In this document: positions 12,011 through 23,017 of the stretch, in pieces
How positions within the stretch are numbered: the stretch's first letter is position 1
Layout of the letters: every line of letters begins with the position of its first letter
Assembly: GCA_003971905.1 (NCBI GenBank)
Contig: RSEE01000063.1
Span: 186,001-250,000, forward strand
Length of the DNA: 64,000 nt
Direction: 5' to 3'
Origin: Moniliella sp. 'wahieum'
Lineage: Eukaryota; Basidiomycota; Moniliellomycetes; Moniliellales; Moniliellaceae
Program-made: the position numbers and the translations under genes
Notes under the pieces: model-generated
The model's input: the letters and a program-made list of their open reading frames with translations, nothing else
The model's database searches: none
Told to the model about the DNA's origin: nothing

Positions 12011-12918
12011 GGGTTCACTCATCTTTTCACTTGGGATTCTGAATCTAGTTTTACTTGCGCAACGACCTACGGACCAAGCGCCTCGACCTGGACCTGGGCG
12101 CTCGTCGGCGCCCGTGCTGCGCACGCAGCAGCGACAAGGTATTGCACTCGTAGCCAGTACGTCCATGGCGTTAGCCGTGGTGCAGTGGGCCGCGCACGTG
12201 CTTGTGGCAGGGGTGACTTACCACCGCGCGGAGTGGGCGCGTTGCATGCCCAACGTTGGTTGGACGACTTGAATCGCGGTCCAGCTCCTGCAGTGCTGAG
12301 GTCACAACGTATCCTGCTCCCTCCGTCGCCGGCGTTGCACGCTGCCCCGACACCTACACCTACACAAACACAACACACAACACAAACGCAAACCCAGACG
12401 CAGCCGCAGACAAGTAAGGACAATGTGGCGTTTTCAGCTACGGGTTCACCCGTGGTCCCTGTGACGGATGTAGAGGCCTTCGGGGCGTGCGTGGCCCACG
12501 CCCAAGCCGACCCCGAACCCGGTGCTAACTCCGACCCCGAAACCGAGTCGGGCACAGACATGGGGATGGGGATGGAGATGGAGATGGGGATGGGGTGCGA
12601 TGGTGAGAGGAGCCAAATGAGCACAGCGGGTTGCTGCGTTCGCACTCTGGTGTGTTGCCGCCCTCGCGGACCAGTTGGTTGCGCCGTCGTGGCCGCGCGG
12701 ATCGCCCTCGTCCGAGGAAGGGGAGGAAGGGCAAGGATCGCAGGAAGGGGAGGAAGAGCAAGGGCAAGAAGAAGCGAGGCGGTGGTAGGTCCGAAATGCC
12801 CGGGCGAGACGACGAGGGAGAAGAGAGAGAAGGGTGGGAGGAAGAGTGGGACGCGGATGAGATTGTGGACATTGTGCCGGACCGAAGGGTGGGACGAAAA
12901 TTGTCGGCTCAAGGTTAG
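12011..12918 (+). CDS. Candidate multi-span membrane protein with acidic tail (3' part)
   Basis: A good 3' splice site (branch-like CTAAC at 11,988-11,992, then ACCAG ending at 12,010) precedes an open frame with two hydrophobic segments. They are SLIFSLGILNLVLLAQ and, about 30 residues on, GIALVASTSMALAVVQWAAH. Following frames, joined by probable indels near 12,260 and 12,640-12,780, give a Thr/Gln-rich linker (about 12,350-12,410) and an Asp/Glu-rich region. The terminus reads EEREGWEEEWDADEIVDIV and stops at 12,918. Upstream exons probably extend to about 11,200 but could not be fixed. A long antisense frame (12,067-13,611) is judged a shadow. The family is unknown. Confidence 0.35.
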
Positions 12919-13306
12919 CCATGGCCTTGGCCGACGACCAAGATCCAGCCCACTGGCGCGCGTCGTACTTGGTCCCATCGGGACCAGATGTACCCACCCA
13001 ACGACGTGCTCGCACACGTACTCGCACTTTACCTTCCCGCCCGCCTTCGCACCCTGCTGCTGCTTCTTCTTCTTTTCCTTGCCATGACCTTGCCTTTGCC
13101 CAACTCCCTCCCCCCGCCACGCGCGCATTCGGCCTGTACCGTCCTGCCCGGACCGCTGGAGCGTTCCTTCTCCAAGTGGGGGACGGGACAGGGAGCAGGA
13201 GCGCGAACGGTATCGTCCGCGCCCACGCCCACGTACCCTCTCTGCCGCGGCCGCCGTGACGGTGCCCGAGGGGAGTCGGTGGGCAGTGGCTAGTGACATT
13301 TGAAAT

Positions 13307-13367
13307 GAAGCGTGAAGTGAAGCTTGGAGGGAAGCGTGAAGTGAAGCTTGGAGGGAAACGTGAAGGG
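13307..13367. repeat. 24-base tandem repeat
   Basis: A 24-base unit beginning GAAGCGTGAAGTGAAGCTTG occurs twice exactly (13,307-13,330 and 13,331-13,354), plus a partial third copy. Confidence 0.9.
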
Positions 13368-13369
13368 AA

Positions 13370-14299
13370 CGGCTCCGAGGGCAGAGAGAGAGAGAGACAA
13401 GGAGGACAAGGAGGATGGGATGGGGGGATGGGTTGGGTTCTGTCTGCCTTGCTGCCCGAGTCAAGTTGGTTTGGGTTGGGGTGGGGTGGGTAAGGTAAGG
13501 TGGGTAAGTCGGTGGGCAATGTTTTGTTGCGCATGTAGTACCTATCCTAGGGCGAATACGCTCACGTAGCGAGTAGCGTGGGCAGGGACAGGTTGCACGC
13601 CACTGTACCATGTACCATGTACGCTATACGCTATACCTACCGAGTGGGGGGCGGGCGGTGCGCCAGACAAGCGTCAAGTACCACATGAGGAAACGAGCGG
13701 CGGAAGATGGGAGTGGGCCAAGCAACTAATAGTTGATTGAATTGTAGTGTATGTATGGTGTCGGCTGCCAGCCACGGTGGCCACTCTTTTCGCGACTACA
13801 ATTTGGGCGATAATACTACGGTGCGACGCTACGGAGGTGCGGTGGCAGCTGCCCGATACATGGTAATCGATAGTAATCGATACACGGTAATCGATAATCC
13901 CACTGTCAGCGCGCGCAGAGGAACGATGAACGGTGGATTGGATTGACGATTGACGATTGACAAGGGGAAGAGAGGTGGCGGCACTGCGAGTGCGCGATGG
14001 ACATGGACGAGTGAGGTAGACCGATCCCGCCCGCTCCGCTCGTAGGACCCAGCGAGCCAAGCCAACTAAGAAGAGTAAGCGCGTCGTTACGTTGCTCCCA
14101 CACCAGTCTGTCTGTCGCACTGCTGAATGCTGAATGCTGAATGCTGTACTTGTTCGGACGATGGAATGGGATGGAATGGAATAGAGCATGAAGATCGTTC
14201 GATATGTTCGCTATTCAGGGCGCGGCACCGGCTCGGAGATCTGATCGCCGTGGACGACTTACACTTAGCACTTAGCTCTTAGTACTTAGTACTTAGTAC
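13370..14299. other. Intergenic
   Basis: No gene seen. It contains iterated TAATCGATA words (13,862-13,898), which add to the palindrome-repeat theme, and a TTAGTACTTAGTACTTAG array at 14,277-14,300 directly beside the stop codon of the fumarate reductase gene. Confidence 0.5.
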
Positions 14300-16262
14300 C
14301 TACTTCTTCAGGGTACCAATGACCGTGTAGGGCGCGTACTTGTCAATCACCGAGATGTCATGCAGCATCAAAAACGGTTCGGTCGCATCCGTGCCGGCGT
14401 ACTTGAGCACCGCCGTCGTTCCGCCCGGGTGGTCCGGGAGGAACTTGGTCACATCCAGCACCTTGTCTTCCACCACGACCCAGACATCGTCCTTGGACTT
14501 ATGCTTGGCCACCTCGTCCATCGTGTACACGGCCGCCTTGACAGGCTCTTCAGCGGGCGGTGCAGCGGCGGCTGGGGCAGCCGGAGCCGGAGCCGGAGCA
14601 GCCGCGCTGACCGTAGCACCAGACGGGGAAGCTGATGCGCCATCAGCGTCCCAGTGGAACGACAAGTTGACCGACTTGTCCGTCGGGTTGACCTTGATGC
14701 GCGTTTCGAGTTGGTTAGCCAGCTGGCCAATACGTCCCGCAGCGATTTGGCCCTTGGAAAGTCCTTCGAGCAAGTAGGCTGCTGCGCTGTCACCTGCCAC
14801 CCGGCCGTACACCACGCACCCCAACAACGACGATCCGCCCAATCGGTTCGCGCCGTGCACGCCGCCTGCAATTTCGCCTGCGGCAAACAAGCCTGGGATG
14901 GGGGCGCCTGTGCCCTTGTGCAGAATCTGGGCTTCGGGACTAATTTCCACACCGCCCATCGTGTAGTGCAAGACGGGGGCCATGAGGCTGCTGTAGTAAG
15001 GCCCCTGACGCATGTGGAAGTTGCGATGGAACTTTTTCCCAAACGGATCAGGAATCTTTCCTCCGGACGAGGCGATCTTTTCGTACGCGTCAAACGTAGC
15101 GAGCAACTTGTCCGTGGAGATGCCCATGTCCTTGGCCAGATCGTCGTACGTTTCAAACCGTTGCATCAGACCACGCGCAGCATAGTGCTTGCAGTGCCAC
15201 TCAATCTCTGCGCTCGCCTCACCATTGAGCACCAAACGAATCGGGAACTTATCGTGCTTCCACATGGCTGCCGTCACCACGGCGCGCTTCTCCAGTTCAT
15301 CAACGAACCGGTCACCATCGCGGTCGAGCAGCAGGCCACCCACCCCACGCAGCGCCTCAGCTGCCAAAAACTTCACCTTGGCATCAGGTTCGGCCGGATC
15401 AATCAACCCGGTCGGATGGACCTGTACCTTTTCCATATCAATCAGCGATCCGCCAATGGCGCGAACCATCTTTTGACCGTCGCCCGTGCAGTGGGCGCCA
15501 TTGGTCGTGGGCAAGTTCATCCACTCGGCTTAAACTCCTTGAGCAACGAGTCGGACGAAAAGTCGGCAGCGTACCCTCCAGTAGCCAACACGACCGGACC
15601 ACTTTCACGGTGCGTGGTTGCCATCGTGCTCATACTCTACACCCACCACAGCCTCGTTCTCAAACAACAGCTGGGTCACCCGAGCCTTTTTGAGAATGGT
15701 CAACCGTTCCGGCTCAGCAGCCGCAATGTCCTCAGCCTTGTTCATCAAAGCCATGGTGATTTCCATGCCGGGGAACTGGGCTGCACCACGGTGCGTACGT
15801 GGCTGCGAGTGACCGCCGAGGCGCGCAACGCGCGTCAGGTCCAGAGCAAACTTGTCTTCCAGCCAGTCGACAGCCGCGCCCGACTTGTACGTCACACGGA
15901 TCAACGGGTCGCGAGCCAACTCGGCAGCAGACTTTTTGGTATCGTCAAAAAAGATCTTGGGCGTGTCGTGGATGTGCTGGGCGGCCTGGGAGGCGGTGCC
16001 GGCACCGTTGATGCCGGACGTGGCCTATGGGAGGAGAGGGGGGGGATGGACGACGGTCAGTACCAGTACTCCGTGGGGTCCAGCGAGGGGTGCAAGCGCA
16101 GGAAGCAGAAACGGGAGGTTGGCTGTTGACTTACCTTGGTGGAGTTGCCGCCGAAAAAGGCATTCTTGTCGAGGAGGATACGTTGGCGCCGCGCTCGAGG
16201 AGGGAGTGGGTGGCAGACAGGCCGGCGAGGCCGCCGCCAACGACGATTGCGCGAGGAGCCAT
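14300..16262 (-). CDS. FRD1: Fumarate reductase (soluble, FAD) with C-terminal cytochrome b5 domain
   Basis: Flavoprotein of the Frd1/Osm1 type, which reduces fumarate to succinate and reoxidises reduced flavin under low oxygen. The start at 16,262 gives MAPRAIVVGGGLAGLSATHS, so the dinucleotide-binding GGGLAG lies within the first 13 residues. There is no targeting signal, suggesting a cytosolic enzyme. An intron at 16,025-16,134 (GTAAGT...ATAG) joins GGNSTK to ATSGINGAG. The FAD/substrate part includes GGYAADF and NRLGGSSLLG. After an Ala/Pro linker, a cytochrome b5 domain carries the haem-ligand motif FLPDHPGG, and the protein ends at 14,300. Three single-base breaks (about 16,180; 15,610; 15,530) interrupt the frame. 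An electron-donating b5 domain on fumarate reductase is known in fungi. Confidence 0.9.
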
Positions 16263-17252
16263 GGGGGGCAGAGGGGGGTTGGAAGCGAGGAGAGGCGGGG
16301 GTGCCGGGAGTGGAAGGGCAGGGGAAGGACAGAGACCACGCACGCGCCGACGGAGGGTTTAAGACGGGGGGCGGGTGGGCGGCATTCATTCGCATTCACA
16401 CTCACATTCACATCTCGTGCTCCCTCTCGCCGCAGGCAGGCGAGGGCTGGCTGAATGCGACCGGCTCCCGGCAGCCGCACGCACCCGACGACGCGCCTAG
16501 CAGCAGCAAGCAAAGCGCAAGCGCAGGCAAACGAGCGGGCTGCAGGGGGCGCTGTGCTCGGTGCGGCAGGGCTGGGCAAACAGCTCTTTTGCCCCTCGAC
16601 CAGCATGCCCCTCGCCCCGGCAGGCGGCCGCAGCACCCAAAGTGGGTCGTGCGCAGCGCACACAGGCGCCGTGCCAGCTGCTTTACCCCGCACCACGCAC
16701 TGCCCCTGGCGCCGCCTGGAGCGCAGCGGCAGCGCTGACCAACGCTGACCAACGGGCGCACGGGGGCGCTGTTGGCGGGGCGTCATGCATCGGGCATCTG
16801 TCCACCTGGCGCGATGCAGAATGCAGATGCGCATCCACCAGCATGCTGCATGCCTGCCTGCCGCCCGTCCTATTCAGTGCGCCCTACGCCGCGCCTCGGT
16901 TGCTGCGTTCAACTGAGCGTTAACGTTAACCCCGCAGCACCCACAGCACGCAGACACGCAGACGAGCGTCGTGTGCTGCACGGGTGCTTGTGCTTGTGCT
17001 TGTGCTTGTGCTTGCGCTCCTCTTTCCCCGCCTTGGCTGCGCGGCCCCTACGATAACCCCACTGCAAGCCCCACCCTTGCGCGGCTGGGTGCGGCCGTCA
17101 CGTGCCTCTCACACGTCTGCCCCCGCCGCCTTTCCCTCTTCGAGCTTAGATGCTATACGCTGCTACGCTGCAGGCGGCCCGTCTCAGATCTCAGACCCAT
17201 CCATCATACAAGTACAGCACCCCCCGTGCATCCGGCCTCCGTGCCTCCGCAC
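16263..17252. other. Intergenic, GC-rich
   Basis: Spacer between two minus-strand genes that should contain the fumarate reductase promoter. It holds a GTGCTT microsatellite (about 16,985-17,013). Long open frames on both strands reflect base composition, and no gene is supported. Confidence 0.5.
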
Positions 17253-19575
17253 TTACTTTTTGGGCTTGGCGCGGAAGGCCAGCAGCGCCTCGAGCTCCGC
17301 GACGGGCAGGCCAGCGTCAAGAATTCGTGCCGCAGCAGTTCGTGCGCCGTGGCGCGCGACTTGACGTCGACGCAGAGGCAGACGGCCAAGAAGTTTTTCA
17401 ATGCGCGCGACAAGCGTTCGGGTGTGGTGTCGAGTGTGGGGTACCGTTGGTAGCGATCAGGTAGAGAGCCTTTAACGGTTCTTCGTCCAGGTAGGGAGGT
17501 TCCGACTCGAGCAGTTCGATCAGCAGAATGCCCAAGCTCCAAATGTCCACTTTTTCCCCATACTCCTTTTGCTTGACCACCTCGGGGCGCCATCCAGTAG
17601 GGCGTGCCGACCATCGTGGCCCGCTTCGAGCGCTGGTCCGTCAGCTTGGCGCAGAACCCGAAATCGGTAATTTTCACGTGGCCGCGGCTGAGGAGGATGT
17701 TGTCGGATTTAATGCGCGGTGGATGATGGACTGGGCATGGAGGTGCTCCAAGCCCTTGCACGTCTCGGCCGAGATGGCAGCAATTTGGGGCTCGGTGAGC
17801 GTGTTGTTATCAATAATGTCCGTCAACGCACCGCCTTCCATGTACTCCATAATCACCCACAGCTCATTCTCCTTGACCAGAAACGAGTCGAGGAAATTGA
17901 CAATGTTCGGGTGCTGACTTTCCTTCATGACCAAGATCTCATTGACGATCAACTCCTTGCGAGGCTGTTGTGCCAAATCCATCGTCTTGATCGCCACCCG
18001 TTCGCCTGTTGCCAACGTTTGCCCACATACACGGACCCACTCGCACCCTGCCCGACCTTCTTGGTCTTGGAATAAAGCGTAGAAGGATTTGTGGCGACAC
18101 GACCGTCTTGAGCTTGGCCAAGATCTGGGCTTCCGTCATCGTACTCACACGTTTATCGCCGTCCTTGGCCTTGGATCCAGCTGGCTTGACCGACGCCCGG
18201 ACCAGGCACTGGCTTGGGCTGCGGCGAGACCTTGGGCGAGACCTTGGGCGATACTTTGGGCGCCGGTGGCGCCGGACGACCACTAACGGAGACGCCGTCT
18301 TGGAACCACCACCACAGCAGCCGCAGCCGGCACGGCAAGTGACGGCGATGGTTTCTTGGCCAGCGCTTCCCCTTGCGCTGCTACGGCCGGGACAGCCTTG
18401 CCCCCGGTAGCCGAGGCTGGCGTAGTAGATGCCGCGGTGCGCTCGGGGGAGGGATCAGTGGTCTTGCGCACAGGGGAGGGGCAGGCGCCGCGCGTTGCCC
18501 ATGGATCCGCAGTTGGCTCAGCCGCGCCAACGTCCCTGACGAGGAGGAGGACGTGGTGAGAGCCGGTGGCGAGGTGGCCGATGCCGATGCCGAGGCTGGG
18601 CCCGCGGCCGAGGACAAAGTGGAGGGAGAGAAGGTGCAGCAGGGGAAGTAGAGTTGGGAGAGGCGAGTGTGCTAGTGCCGGTACTGGTACTTGTGCCCGC
18701 AACGACTTGGTGACGACTTGAGGAGCCTTGTGGGGCGCGGTAATCTCGTTGCCGAAATCGTCCTTTTCGCGGGTTTGAATGTCGGTGTAAAATTCGAGCA
18801 CGTCGAGGACGGCTTGTGGGTCTTGACATAATCTTCCTTGGTGATAGCCGAGGTGGTTAGAGTTGGTCCACTGTTCCGGCAGGCCAGTGAAGGCGCCTGT
18901 GACGGGATCAAAGCCGACGTGCACTTGGTGCTTGAACCCGGTCGGAGCCGACACCACCCAGCATAGGCGCCCGACTGTAAATCTCGTCATCCAACTGTAC
19001 AGTTCGGCATCGGATTTGAGTTGCAAAAAAGTACGTTTTGCCCTTGGCCTCGAGCTCGATGCAGTACGGCTTCAAATCGGTGCGGGTGACGGACCCAATG
19101 TCGCGCAAGAAACAGCAGCGTCGAGGGCTGGTACGTGCCTTCGTTCTTGTGGAACGTAAGCGTCTGCTCGCGCAATGCCATCAACCGTTTGGCCCACATC
19201 ATGATCGCAGCCCCTCCTCTTTCACCGACACGTATCCTGCACGCACCACCGCCGTTGAGTTGCCCCCGGGCGAGGAGGGGGTGGAGTTGAGGCCATAGGC
19301 GCCGATGCCGGCGGTGGGGGTGCCGGCGATGGGGAGGAGAGGACCCGTGTAGGGCGAGGCGGAGGCGGAGGCAGGGGAGAGCAGGGGCAGAGGCAGGGCA
19401 GAGGCAGGGGCAGAGACAGAGGCTGCGGCAGGAGCAGCGGCAGCAGGGGCGGTGGAGGAGGGAGCAGCGGCTGCGGTGGGTGCAGCGGGGGCGGGGCGGG
19501 AGGGGGTGAGGGATGCGCCGAAGGGATCGGTGGCGTGGGCGCTGGGGTGTAGGCGTGCTCCGAGAAGTAGCTCAT
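17253..19575 (-). CDS. CLA4: p21-activated protein kinase, Cla4 type (PH-CRIB-kinase)
   Basis: Ser/Thr kinase acting downstream of Cdc42/Rac in polarity, budding and filamentation. From the start at 19,575 (MSYFSEHAY) there is a Pro/Ala/Ser-rich region. A PH domain follows (about 19,215-18,965: VKEEGLRS, then [17 protein letters not shown]). Next is a CRIB motif ([19 protein letters not shown], about 18,960-18,900). A disordered linker carries KVSP repeats. The kinase domain has the VAIK lysine, IIHR and IKSDN of the catalytic loop, [11 protein letters not shown] and [20 protein letters not shown], and the protein ends at 17,253. The order PH-CRIB-kinase separates Cla4 from Ste20, which lacks PH. 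At least eight frame breaks occur, including inside the catalytic loop (about 17,715) and after WMAP (about 17,590). Size is about 760 residues, usual for the family. Confidence 0.92.
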
Positions 19576-20200
19576 GGTGGGGGGGGGGGGGCGCGGAGCG
19601 TGGCGCACCTCGTGGGGCGGCAGAAAAAAAGTGGTGGAGGGGGCGGGCAGGCGGGCGGGCGGCGTGGCTGGGGGGTGGCTTGTCGGGGGGAGTGCTGGCA
19701 GGCGGGCAGGCTGCTGGCTGCTGCTGGCCGTCAGCGCTTCCTGCGGTCGCTGTCGGCGGGGGGCGTCCGCTGTCCAACCCTACCCCACCCACCCTCGGCC
19801 TGGCCACTGTCGCACCCACCAACCCTACCCATATCCAGCCTGCCCTAGCAGACCATCCGCCACGTCACCGCCGCATCCCCCTGCCCTGCTCAGCCGAGCC
19901 AGCACTGCTTGGCTTGGCTGTCACGCCGTCGCCATCATCGTCATCTGGGCTCACGCCGTCACGTGCTCGCCCAGCTAGGGTTGGGCCAACCCTACCACCA
20001 GCGCTTCGAAATTCACCTCACCTGCCTGTTGGTTGCTTGCAGGGCCACCCACGCCTGCCCTCTCTGGCTGGCTCATTTCTATCCCCCCCCACACTCCCGC
20101 CCCCGCCGGTGAGCTGCCGCTGGCCTCCTGCGCCCGGATGTCCACGCAATACATACACGAACCCAGCATGTCCACGGACGAAGCCTGTGCTGGCCGTAGC
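19576..20200. other. Intergenic, CLA4 upstream region
   Basis: GC-rich DNA between the CLA4 start and the LSM7 stop. Only composition-driven frames are present; no gene seen. Confidence 0.5.
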
Positions 20201-20910
20201 CTACGCAGCCTGTGCGAACGGACTGCCGAACCAGCCGAAACCAGAAACCAGAAAACACAAAACACAAAACACCACAGCCACAGCCACAGCCAGGGTCAGC
20301 ACACACCTCCCATCGCCGCCCCGAGGCAAGACACAAGCAAGCGATGTTGGGACCTTGGTCTGACGTACTTTTCAATCGCCTCGAACCCATCCACCGGGTT
20401 GATCACCGTCAGCGCTGTGCCCCGCAGCACAGTGAGGCCCAGAGGACGCAGCGCGCCCGTTGGTTGTCCCGTCACGGGGTCGCGCACCGTTTCTTCGACA
20501 TCGTCCAGGACCATGTTCATCAGCTGGTCCCATCCCTTGAGCACGCCCACCACTGCACACACACACATGCACACACACAAGCCCACACAGGCATTCGTCC
20601 CTGATCAGTCCTCTGTTCTTCCTTTTCGTCCTGCACGCAAGCGCAAGCACCACCGCAGGAACCCAACCCAGGCCAACCAACCCAGGCCAACCCAACCCAA
20701 ACGAAAATCAGCACGTACCTTCACGTCCACCTGCAAACTTGACGCGGATTTTACGGTCGGGAAGCGGCTCAAGTCCAAGATAGCTTCGCGTTTCGGTCGT
20801 TCCGGGCCGGAGATGGGGCGGGATCCAGAGGCGTGGGATGCGGCGCCTCCACGACCACCGCGGTGGCCGCCGCGGCCTCGACCGCGAGGTGCACCAGTTC
20901 GCTCAGACAT
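20201..20910 (-). CDS. LSM7: U6 snRNA-associated Sm-like protein LSm7
   Basis: Subunit of the Lsm1-7 (mRNA decay) and Lsm2-8 (U6 snRNP) rings. Exons are 20,719-20,910, 20,369-20,552 and 20,201-20,222. Introns (166 and 146 bases) both start GTACGT, and the short last exon yields ENPFAQAA and a stop. The Sm fold is clear: REAILDLSRF, then DRKIRVKFAGGRE (after one break near 20,758), VLKGWDQLMNMVLDDVEE, and RPLGLTVLRGTALTVINPVDG. Restoring one missing base gives a protein of 132 residues, against roughly 100-110 in most species. The surplus is an N-terminal RGG-rich extension (GAPRGRGRGGHRGGRGG). Start chosen at the first ATG of that frame. Confidence 0.9.
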
Positions 20911-21559
20911 GCCGGTGTGCAGAGGAGCGTGGGTCAAAACCAACCATGAATCAAGCCCACGACGAGCCAAGCGAGGGCTGGGCGTCGGCCAGCTCGTTCC
21001 GCCCTACGGCGGAACCGCAATACGAAGGTAAGTGGCCCACTGGTCACCGGTGAGGCTCATCCCTCACCGCTCACGTCACACGTCACGCTCACCCCGTGAT
21101 ATTGACACCAACAGGATCAGGACTCTGGCCTACACCGGACCGCCGCTGGCCGAGATTGGCTGGCAGGAAATGCGCTGGGTCGGTACCCCCGGCACCGCTC
21201 CCAGCTCACCGCTCCCAGCTCACATGGCCAGGAGCTAGCTGGGGGCACTGACTCTGTCGTTGCCGGTGCAGGTCCTATTGCATGACATGTGGCCTGTGAT
21301 GGGAAATCCTTAATCATCACTCTTTTCCCGATCCTGAACCTGATCTCAAGCGCCAAGGGAGGAGGTACGTGGGGTAAAGGATAAATAAAGGGTTGACACC
21401 CCCACAGTCTAACGTCCAACGTCTATCGTCGATTTACCTCCTAGTAGCCATGTGAGACCCAACCCTTTGGTGTCCAGTACCAGTATCCAATCCCGTTAGT
21501 AGTAGCAGCGTTCGTCTTTGGGCCCCAACGCAACGCAAGGCGGTAAAGTGCATACATAC
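20911..21559. other. Intergenic between LSM7 and PRE4
   Basis: LSM7 promoter side. No ORF with recognisable content; nothing else seen. Confidence 0.5.
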
Positions 21560-22522
21560 TTACTGCGTTTGCGGTCCGTACCCCCTCAATCCCTCTGCGA
21601 AGCCCCACTCGGTTTCGTTGGAGCGGGGGGTGGAATCAATGTCGACGCCATCCTTGGTGACTTTGGCAAAGACGAAGCGGTTGATGGAGCGGGCATCATG
21701 GTAAAACAAGATGCGTAAGCAATCTTGGAGGATCTGTTTGGCATCTGATTCGGTCAACTCAGTTTCGCGTCCGACGACGCGTTTGCGTAAGAGGGGAATG
21801 GCAATGTGCAATCCAAATCCAGTAGCGATGACCGACGACGTGTACGTCGTCCCGAGCAGATCGACAAATCTAAAAACGACTCGCCTGTCGTTGGTCCACC
21901 CCGCCCAACACGTACGCGTTCCATAACGGGTTCATCTTTGTTCGCCGTTGGTACATCACCCGCGACAGGTACGCGTACACCTGCTCCGGCGACAAGGGCT
22001 GGTCATCGTCCTCGTTCGACTCTTTGATCCTGCCAGCACACGCACAAGGCACAAGGTTACGGTTAGAATCGTATTTGGAAATCCGTTTGCCTTGTCTCTG
22101 ATCCACCAGTCCAACACTCCAATACTCCACCAGTCAAACAGAGCAAGTGACACTGGCAGGGACAGTGGCCAGGTTAGGGCGACGTACATGAGTTTCTGAA
22201 GCAAAGTTTGAGTGTACTGAAAGTCCGACATGTCCCCGCTGGCACCGAGGATAGTATTGGCGCCAACATCGACGATCCGGCGAATGTCCATGAACCGAGC
22301 GAGGGAACCATACGATGCAAGCGTGTCTGCAGCCAGCAGCACGCCATCCTTGTATTTGATACCGAGGACCGAGGTGCCCGTGACGATGGGTTGTTGGGTG
22401 TGCTGCACGCCTTGGGCAAACGAGTCTGTGGTGCCCGGACGCACATAGTCGGGACCAGCAATGGTGCGGGGGGCGGAGGACCAGGCCTGGGCAGGGAAAT
22501 GCGAAGGGGTGGTGAACTGCAT
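21560..22522 (-). CDS. PRE4: Proteasome core subunit beta-7 (yeast Pre4, human PSMB4)
   Basis: Non-catalytic beta subunit of the 20S proteasome. The start at 22,522 gives MQFTTPSHFPAQAW. The conserved core begins QQPIVTGTSVLGIKYKDGV and includes LAADTLASYGSLARF. An intron at 22,030-22,187 (158 bases, GTACGT...GGCAG) splits the LQKLM/IKESNED boundary. The rest contains YLSRVMYQRRTKMNPLWNAY, LLGTTYTSSVIATGFG and a terminus WGFAEGLRGYGPQTQ. That tail resembles the GYGTQ-type end of yeast Pre4, which supports the stop at 21,560. There is no catalytic N-terminal Thr after a processing site, as expected for this subunit. One frame break lies near 21,875. An AAGCTT/AACGTT repeat patch sits 290 bases upstream. 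Confidence 0.93.
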
Positions 22523-22808
22523 GGGGGTGGAGGAGGTGGTGTGGGCGGGGGGACGGCCAGTAGTCCCAGCGGCGTGCGCCGGAGCGCACAGCCTGCCTGA
22601 GCGTACAACCTGCCTGAGCGGGCCTGAGGCCTGAGCGCAAGAGCGGAGACCCACGCGTCGTCAGCCGCCGAGCGGAATTGGATAGCTTGTTGCATGTTAG
22701 GGGATCTGATTTCATTAATCGTTTCCGACTGCCGATGCCAGATGCCAGATGTCAATGCCTGCATCCCGATTTCAAATTTAACATTCACCGTTTCAACGAT
22801 CCCCTGGA

Positions 22809-22849
22809 CGTTCAATGTTCAATGTTCAATTGAACGTTCAAGCTTCAAG
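22809..22849. repeat. Short AACGTT/AAGCTT array
   Basis: TTCAATG iterations run into TTGAACGTTCAAGCTTCAAG. The patch lies between the divergent PRE4 (-) and DUF2470 (+) genes, in shared promoter space. Confidence 0.75.
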
Positions 22850-23017
22850 ATACCACACAGACACCCCTCGGGCTGGCCACGTGGTGCGGCTGGTCCCTGG
22901 CTTACCGGTCACTCAATTTGGCAGGAGCAGCGGCAACGGCGAGCCAATCCCGTCGTCTAGCTTGGCGCGGTCCGTTCCCGGCGGTCGATACCTACCCAAC
23001 CATCTTCTCCCTCCCAC

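Noticed and set aside
12067-13611. 514-codon minus-strand ORF
   Set aside because: Low-complexity Cys/Val and Pro/Arg repeats arise from microsatellites on the other strand. A splice acceptor plus hydrophobic helices favour the plus strand.
126-14290. Subtelomere
   Set aside because: The region is gene-poor and repetitive, but no telomeric repeat array, helicase gene or other subtelomeric marker is visible.
14654-16129. 491-codon plus-strand ORF
   Set aside because: Exact antisense shadow of the fumarate reductase gene, which has recognisable domains.
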